Assembly: GCA_946894095.1 (NCBI GenBank)
Contig: OX335655.1
Span: 3,906,001 to 3,970,000 of the forward strand
Length of the DNA stretch: 64,000 nucleotides
Direction: 5' to 3'
Source of the DNA: Incurvaria masculella
Lineage: Eukaryota > Arthropoda > Insecta > Lepidoptera > Incurvariidae
In this document: piece by piece, positions 56,901 through 64,000 of the stretch
Layout of the letters: every line of letters starts with the position of its first letter
Numbering within the stretch: the first letter of the stretch is position 1
The notes under the pieces: model-generated
Seen by the model: only the letters and a program-made list of their open reading frames with translations
What the model was told of the DNA's origin: nothing
The model's database searches: none
Program-made: the position numbers and the translations under genes

Positions 56901-59900
56901 CATTTGAAAAGCGGAACTGAATATCAAGTACAGTCGTTACTTATCAAATGTATACACTGGAATGAGAAGGAATTTCTAAGTCCCTTTTACTCTATGGTTG
57001 ACGTCAGCATGTCAGAAAGAGATCTCAAATTTGTCTCTATTTCCGGTGTATAGATTTCAGACGAAACGACTGTACACTGTTCCCGAAAAATGCCTCAATT
57101 GTTGGAATTTCAAATTAATATGGAGATTTATGGTGTGATTGTTTCATTGGAGGAAGATTGCATAAAAAAGTTTGCTAGATAAATTGCGTATTGATTTCCG
57201 ATTGCTCCACACATGCAGCGATTACGCATGTCTCCAACAGATGTCGATCGCATCAAGCTGTTTTCATTTGCTTTGCTGACTTGGCTAATATACTCTTTGA
57301 AGAAAAATATTGCTTTATTGACATTACTTGAACAATATTAACATGATCACATATTTCTTAGTAAAGCATGGTAAAGGAAAAAATATAAAGAGATTGTTTT
57401 CATGTTTGACCCGTACGGAGCAGGCAAAATACATTAGAACAGCAGGTCTATTCCTGGCATTCATTAATCAGGAATCAGGAATCCTGAGTCTAGAATACCG
57501 CTTTTGTCGCGGTTTTCAAAGCGATTTTCTTGATGAAAATATTCCGGAGCATAGTTTTTTTAATCAATCGAGGTTTTCCGTGGAAAAACTCGCTTTGAAA
57601 ATCGCTATGAAAGCGGTTCTTCAGGAAAACTGAAATAACTCAATTATAATTTGATTAAATATGTACAAACTAACAACCGCTTTTTTCGTCCATAAAGGAG
57701 TGGACCTTCTCCTGAAAACCAAGGCCTACCTCCGATCTCTTTTCTCTTCGTCGGATAACTTTTTTCTCAAATTAAACCACAGCGTTATTCCATCGTAAAT
57801 CGCTCGGACGCAAGTCAACACTGCATAAGCTACATACACGTGTGGTACATACAAATGATACACGTATAATCAACACTACAATTAACTAGTCTTGTAAAAT
57901 CAGCATTGAGACCCTTTTATTCGGGTAATTTTATTAAAAAAACAAGATTATGCCAAATTGTTGTAGTTACTCGTTTAATTGATGACAAAGAACAAGGTAA
58001 TCTACGGCCCATGTAAATTCTACCTCCTGAACGACATACCTTGTATCATGAAGTTGACTGCCTGCCGCTCAGCCTGTGCCCTAAGAGCGAAGTTGTCGCT
58101 GAATATGTTGCGGAACGTGCGGCGCCGCCCGCACAGCGTCTCCAGCGTGCCGTCCCCCACTCGGCAGCGCTCCACCAAGCGCTGCCCAAAGGACTTCAGC
58201 GATGGAAATGTTCCTGAAAACATTGACGGTTCTACTCCGATTTAGGGACTGCGAACTGTGAGCGAAGATAGCGCTGAGGATGTTGCGGGCCGTTCAGTGC
58301 ATAGCGTCTTCGTTAACCGATCATTATATAAGAGAGTATCTGTTAATTGTATTGTATAAATCTGTTAAAAACAGCAGAGCTTCTTCATAAATTAGCTCTG
58401 AACCCAAATCTGATTGAACAGTCATCTTCGTCGAGTATGTAATGTTGTAGTTTTTATTTTAATTAGATATCTTTATCCGTTTACCCAAGACATCTTTTCA
58501 ATCGATTCACGGTAATTGACGATTCTTCTTACACAACGGAGACGTGTGTTTACCTAAAATGAATCCCTGACCTGCAGGCTTATTTCTGGAATTCCGTAAT
58601 CAGGAATCTTGAGTCTAGAAAACCGCGTTTAATGCGGTTTTCAAAACGATTTTCTTGACGAAAATATTCCGGAGTGTATTTCAATTTAATCAAGGTTTCC
58701 CGTCGAGAAAATCACTTTGAAAACAGCTATAAAAGCAGGTTTCTAGATTCAGGATTCCTGATTCCCGATTACGGAATTCCAGGAATAGGCCTGCTGAACT
58801 AGAGCAAGGGCCGAGTGCACGAAAGGACGACAATAAAAAATCAAAATCAACGTATGATTAATCACGTCACTTTGTATGAACAGTATGGAATGAACTCCAC
58901 GAGGTTCACTAAAAGTGACGTGTTTGAACATTGATTAACTCAGCCGCCTCTTCGTGCAATCGGGGCCAACTCGATTCACTGCGAGTTCAACTTACTGTTG
59001 AAGCTGGAGATGACGGTGAGTGTTTGGTCGTAGCTCATGTTGAGAATGTCCATGAGTTTCTTGGTGCCGGCGCCGTACATGCTCGCGTACACCATGCGCT
59101 TTGTTCTTTCTCGGTCCTCCTGGCTCACCTCATCTGGTTGTTTGTCCAGCCTGGGCCAACATTATGGCTGAACGATGCAAGGAGAGACCTTTTTAAGGCT
59201 GGTATGTGAGGTAAGCAGATGTCATATCTGTTGGAATTTAGGTCAGTCGAGCGTTACAATCCACTCTCGATTGACCACTTCCCGCGCACTATTTTCTACA
59301 TCTTAGGGCCGAGTACACGAAAGGACAGAAAATCAAAATCAACGTCAACGTACAATTAAACACGTCACTTTGTATGGACAGTATGGAAGGCACTCCATGC
59401 GGTTTACTCAAAGGGACGTGTTTGAACATTGATTAATTTGACCGTCTCTTCGTGCAATCGGGGCTTAATCCTCGTACCTAACTAAAGATGAGCTTTATCG
59501 CTGCATAAAATGATCGAAACGACAGTGGATCGCCTGCGTTTAGTCGTTCTCGATTTAGTGAATAGTGTTACTGGACTAGTTCCGCAATATTGTGTGAGAG
59601 CAGTGTCAAATGAAATAAGGTATAGTGATGAAAATCGAAAAGGGCATGTTGCAATGGTTTGGTAATGTTGTAGGGAGAATCAGAGATTTACGAAACATAT
59701 GTAGCCTAGAAGAACGTGCGTTACGACAGTCGTTTACTCTCAATTGTATACACTGAAAAGAGAAGGAATTCCCTTTGACACTGTACTTCGTCTATTCGGT
59801 CATAGACCAGTCGTTTCGTCTGAAATCGTATAGATTTTGGACGGAAATAGAAACAAATTTGAGATCTCTTTCTATCATGCTGAAGTGAACCACAGAGTAA

Positions 59901-62900
59901 AAGGGAATTAGGAATTCCTAATCTTTCCAGTGTATACAAATGAGAGGAAACGACTGTACTTAACGTAGCACCCGTATTTGCGTGCATTAAAATGTCTATT
60001 TTCATGTTTTCAAGTACTTGAAAACCTTAATTAAACGTTTTACAGGGTAATCTCAATTCATACAAACGGTGTACAGTACAAGCCAAACTTATATGCGGCT
60101 CGCGCGTACAAAAAACCCTCTGGCATAGAATACACGCGGGAATTTGGTGCCAACTGTGCTATGTCTATAGAGGAATCGAAATAGGTGTGATGTGATCGTA
60201 TACCGTATGGCGCTCTATCATATCTGCGTTCTTTGGGGAAGCAGCGTTATGGTATGTACCAGTGTAAGCATGCTTGTTCAATTCTTGCGAAGGTCCTGAT
60301 GTTGCATCAAGTTTCTTTGGAAATTTACTTTTAATGGAACGATCACGCTGGGTTCTAGACGCAGGTATTACTGAATCGTATACTGTTTACCACTTCTCGG
60401 CCAGAGCTTTGAATAGGTCGCCGCCTCCAGCGAGCGCGGCGAGCAAGGCGCCATCTTGCGAGAGGTGCGCGAACACGCGGCACTCCACGTGCTGGAAGTC
60501 CGCGGCCAGCAACGCGTATCCAGCGCGCGCCACGTACACGGAGCGAAGCTGCAGCGCCTGGCGCGCTGTGAAGCGTTTGCACTCGGTTTTTGGAGTTACG
60601 GCGCGTTTGGGGAAACAGGAGTGCATATTTTTCGTTTGTATTTAACGAAGTGTTGCGCGCCGATGCATCAAATCATTTATTTGAATATAGAATGCGCCCC
60701 CACCCCCGCCGTCTATTGGTCGTTTGACTCCACGACCTCCGTGTTTGACTCTATAGAGCATGCTATAAACCGCGCGCGAATGAGCTCTAAAAATGCGTTC
60801 GTCAAATCAGTTCCCATTCCCACGAACCCTCCAATACGTCTGTGACTATGTTTGAATGTGGCATGTCCGTTAGTTTTTGAAAATTAGAGACAGCGGGTCT
60901 GGGATGGCATATCTCTCTCCTTTTTATCTATCGTCTAAATGATAGCTCGCACAAAAATAAAAATGTATTAACCTTCATTCTCATCCAGAGGATATAAGTT
61001 GATTTGAAATGGAAGTTTCGGTATAGCTTGGAGATTTGGATTATTGCATGCTATTCTCCCTGTTGCAGCCGCTGTTTGCAACCTATTGGATAAAAATAAC
61101 TAGATTTAAATATTATTGCCTTAAATCCTAGCACCCTAGTTAGTTACGCTTGTAATTTGGTCGGGTCTTGCAGTATCATCACTCAAACGGGGCGAAATCA
61201 GAAATATGAAGAAAACGAAAGATCACAATTACCAATTGCCTCGAACAACACCGTCGCGCACGTGGTGAGTGATGCCGGTTACGAAGGTGGCCAGAGCCTT
61301 GTGAAGGTGTCGGTACTCAAGCACCAGCATAGGCAGCGGGTGGCTGTCAGCGAGGCTCTTCAACTGAGCGTTAACATACATATAAATACATTATTTGCTA
61401 TTTCTGCCTTTCCAATATAATCGCAAGAGAAACGCTCTGCTATAATTGTTGAGCTACAGAACATCGACCAGTTTTCATGTTTCCCCAGCGCCTGCTTTGT
61501 ATTGACCAGAAACAATTCATGTCAAAGTATTGACGGACCAGAAAATGTATTTCAGGAGAACGTGCCAGTCGAGCAGAGCGGCGGGTAGACAGTAACATTT
61601 TTTTTTTTTTATGCGACCTGACATGGATGGCTAATACCACACAACTACCGTTATGATATTAGCCCAATACACCACATTCCCGAAGGAATTAGGTACCATG
61701 CCAGGACCTTCCCTTTATGAGCACGGCTACATTGAACTGGATGGAAAACACGGACAATTTTTCATTGCCGCTTCGACCATTTTTTCATCCAATGCGATGG
61801 TACCAACCCGGGCGGGCTTAAACCCTACCACCTAGTAGGGGAAGGGGACCTACAGTTTTACATGGATTCCGAACCATGGAGCAGCTCGCATTCGTGACGA
61901 AAATGCACTTATCGAACTCTGAAAGAGAAAGACAGTGGTGCAAGTCGGTATTGAATCCGGGCCTCTGGTACGCTAGGCCAGTCCCCGCGCCACTAGACTA
62001 CGAGCCGCTCAAAAACATGCATTCGTCGCGAATGGAATCGCGTTCTCCTGAAGATAGAGCCCGTGTGAGTTCCGAAACGTCGAGAAAAACGCCCTGCTCC
62101 GCGCGGTAAGCCGCCAAATTAAATATTACAGTTATATCCTGCTTAAGGTGGCCCAACCCGCTCATCTCCCCATACAAAAGGGGAAAGAAGATCACGCCTA
62201 TATTTCTTGTCAGAGATCCAAAATTTTGCTCAAAATAGCTTTATTTGATTGAACTAGATGTCTGATGACCATTGGCATTGTAAAATTGTGTTTGGTTTCC
62301 AAGTTATAACGTCCGAAAGTTCGGATTTTTCGCGCGATTTATACAATAACTTTGGAGGTGGATTACGCAATGATAAAGTAAGAACATCTTTAAAATATTA
62401 GTCATCAGACATAGCTTATTTAATGAAGATTTATAATCTATTTGGTTTTTGTTAGATTTTTGACTACAGCGGTCGTGGTTTACTTTTAGCTATAAGTCGT
62501 TTTGAAATTAAAATTTTCGTAAATCTTACCAAATCATACACTATGCACATTGTCTTTTTTGTGGACAGGTTGCATCTTCCTCATCACGGAGCCTGTCTTA
62601 TTCTTAGAAACAGAGAAGGTCACAGAGAGCAACAGCACGGTTTTGTACCATGCCCGCAAATGAGTTGAGGCCGCCGGGTTGGGCCACCTTAAGTTTTGAA
62701 ATAGTAATGTGATGCACGGACGTTCACTCTGAAACCGGTACACCGGAAATAGAGACAACTTCGAGATCTCATTCTGTCATTTTGACGTAAACCATAGAGT
62801 AAAAGAGACTAACGTCAGGAGACGTTGATTTTGATTTTTTGTCCTTACGTGCACTTGGCCCTAAGCCCCGATTGCACGAAGAGACGGCTGAGTTAATCAA

Positions 62901-64000
62901 TGTTCAAACACGTCAATTTTAGTGAACCGCATAGAGTTCCTTCCATACTGTCCACACAAAGTGACGTGGAAACGTCAAAAGGAAAGGACGAAAAATCAAA
63001 ATCAACGTCAATCAAATCAGCGTATGATTAAACACGTCACTTTGTATGGACATTATAGAAGGAATTCCATGCGGTTCGCTAAAAGTGACGTGTTTGAACA
63101 TTGATTAACTCGGCCGTCTCTTCGTGCAATCGGGGCTTAGACATTGTTTCTCTTTCCAGTGTTCACGTTTGAGCTCAGTTCAAATTTTTTATGTGTTGTT
63201 AGGACCAGTAATTTGCAGCTTTAATTAACCTAACGATTAACTATCTATCCTGCATGTGTGGCGGGCTTAGAAGGTAGAGAGAAGAATAAAGAAGGCAATT
63301 CCAATAGAGTGGCGACCAAGTATGGCCGCTAAAGTTATATATAACCAAAGATTTAGATCTCTGTATATAATATTTGGATAACAAGCGAGCACAGTTTTAG
63401 CGATGTTTTGTGCATGTTTGCAATGTAATATCAGTTTCTCTGTATTAGGTCTTCCCGGTTCCGTGTACCCCGGTGCAAATAACAATATTAAAAACCTTAC
63501 CATTGCCTCCGAAGTTGACTTGACTCCTGAACAAAAAGTCTCCTTTATTTTGATATTACTTTTGCTATCTAACTTTAGATCGTCATATATGATAGATCGA
63601 AGCTGAAGTGGAGAGTTTATTTGAAATACTTTTCCTGCAGATTTATAGCACTCTTGCTCCACAGTCTTCATTTTCTGCAAGATTAACTCTTTCAGCTTGT
63701 CTAAGCCGACTGTATCGACTTTTAAGCCTCTCATTTCTAACCCTGAAAGTATATTAACGATATCCAATGGTTTCTGGAAAATATTCGGACTTTATACAGC
63801 GATATTTACACGCAACTACTACCTAATAACACTAATAACGAAAACTGGCTCTATTACAGACCTGCTAAGATTGGTAATAGTTTCATTTCCATGGTGGTAA
63901 ATATTTTCCAAAGCGATCTCTCTTCCAAAATTGTCTTTATTTCTACCATACAATCATTTAAAATATTCATATACCAAGCGGCCTTCTGTAAGTGACATTC
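53902..64000 (-). CDS. POLN: Family-A DNA polymerase, POLN-like, copy 2 (5' exons outside window)
   Basis: Exons at copy 1 positions plus 13,006: 63862 to beyond 64000, 63501-63742, 61233-61363, 60973-61082, 60391-60565, 58996-59150, 58040-58213, 55960-56100, 53902-54011 (stop 53902-53904). The visible protein is identical to copy 1 in all frames compared: motif A AADFQHVECR, O-helix DRERTKRMVYASMYGAG, motif C QIHDELVWE. As the copy nearer to the 5' flank, it is the one likely to keep the native promoter and first exon. Only 20 bp of its original 3' flank follows the stop before the joint, so its transcript must end in, or read into, copy 1. Confidence 0.87.
54193..55325. mobile_element. Composite inverted-repeat element (copy 2 of 41187-42319)
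   Basis: Duplicate of the element at 41187-42319, including the tRNA-like SINE head at 55007-55082. Confidence 0.5.
55596..55917. mobile_element. MITE (copy 2 of 42590-42911)
   Basis: Duplicate with the same inverted ends. Confidence 0.75.
56265..56817. mobile_element. TTAA-flanked MITE (duplicate of copy 4)
   Basis: Part of the 13-kb duplication, so not an independent insertion. Confidence 0.8.
58574..58794. mobile_element. MITE (duplicate of 45568-45788)
   Basis: Same inverted ends GCAGGC to GCCTGC. Confidence 0.75.
58807..59465. mobile_element. Two GGGCCGAGTGCACGAA-family MITEs (duplicates), flanking a POLN exon
   Basis: Duplicates of 45801-45960 and 46299-46459, now at 58807-58966 and 59305-59465, either side of exon 58996-59150. 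Confidence 0.65.
61598..62011 (-). mobile_element. tRNA-like SINE (duplicate of 48592-49005)
   Basis: Carried by the 13-kb duplication. Confidence 0.8.
62143..62692. mobile_element. TTAA-flanked MITE (duplicate of copy 5)
   Basis: Carried by the 13-kb duplication. Confidence 0.8.

Larger units (their letters stand above)
53882..64000. repeat. 13,006-bp tandem duplication, copy 2 (runs off window)
   Basis: Equals 40876-50994 shifted by 13,006 bp, including every transposon copy inside. See copy 1 for edges and the single difference noticed. Confidence 0.9.

Overview
The window is nuclear DNA of an insect, most likely a moth or butterfly. Genes are split by GT-AG introns, the background is AT-rich, and the sequence is crowded with SINEs, LINE fragments and short inverted-repeat transposons of the kind seen in Lepidoptera (for example the repeat starting AAAACCGGCCAAGTGCGAG and hairpins ending in CCGACTTCAAAG). 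The host assignment is inference; no species marker was seen. There is no sign of a prokaryotic, viral or CRISPR locus.

Three host genes are supported. (1) 676-5189, minus strand: the 5' part of a cytosolic endo-beta-N-acetylglucosaminidase (ENGASE, GH85), three exons, continuing past the left edge. (2) 13237-27799, plus strand: a complete four-exon, 340-residue type II membrane glycosyltransferase of family GT7, best read as a beta-1,4-N-acetylgalactosaminyltransferase (bre-4-like). (3) 40896-53712, minus strand: eleven exons of a family-A DNA polymerase closest to DNA polymerase nu (POLN). A second, almost identical copy starts at 53882 and runs off the right edge. Genes 1 and 2 are head to head about 8 kb apart; genes 2 and 3 are tail to tail about 13 kb apart. 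Genes 1 and 2 both act on glycans, but no joint regulation can be read from the sequence.

The most striking property is repeated tandem duplication of coding sequence. The ENGASE exon 3 has been amplified into about seven units (277 or 297 bp) of mostly broken pseudo-exons. The GT7 exon 3 plus its splice donor has been amplified into a 162-bp satellite-like array inside the following intron: nine near-identical units plus decayed copies, with a 5'-truncated LINE inserted among them. The polymerase gene is duplicated as a 13,006-bp tandem unit in which I noticed one difference over about 10 kb. That may be a very recent duplication or an assembly artefact.

Intergenic and intronic space holds a CR1/Jockey-type LINE with an open 744-codon reverse transcriptase ORF, two tRNA-like SINE families, a TTAA-flanked MITE family of about 550 bp (five independent copies, seven with the duplication), two hAT-type elements with readable 8-bp target duplications, a cluster of alternating inverted repeats carrying seven perfect TGACGTCA palindromes, and many single foldback elements. 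Stretches with nothing recognised are listed as such.
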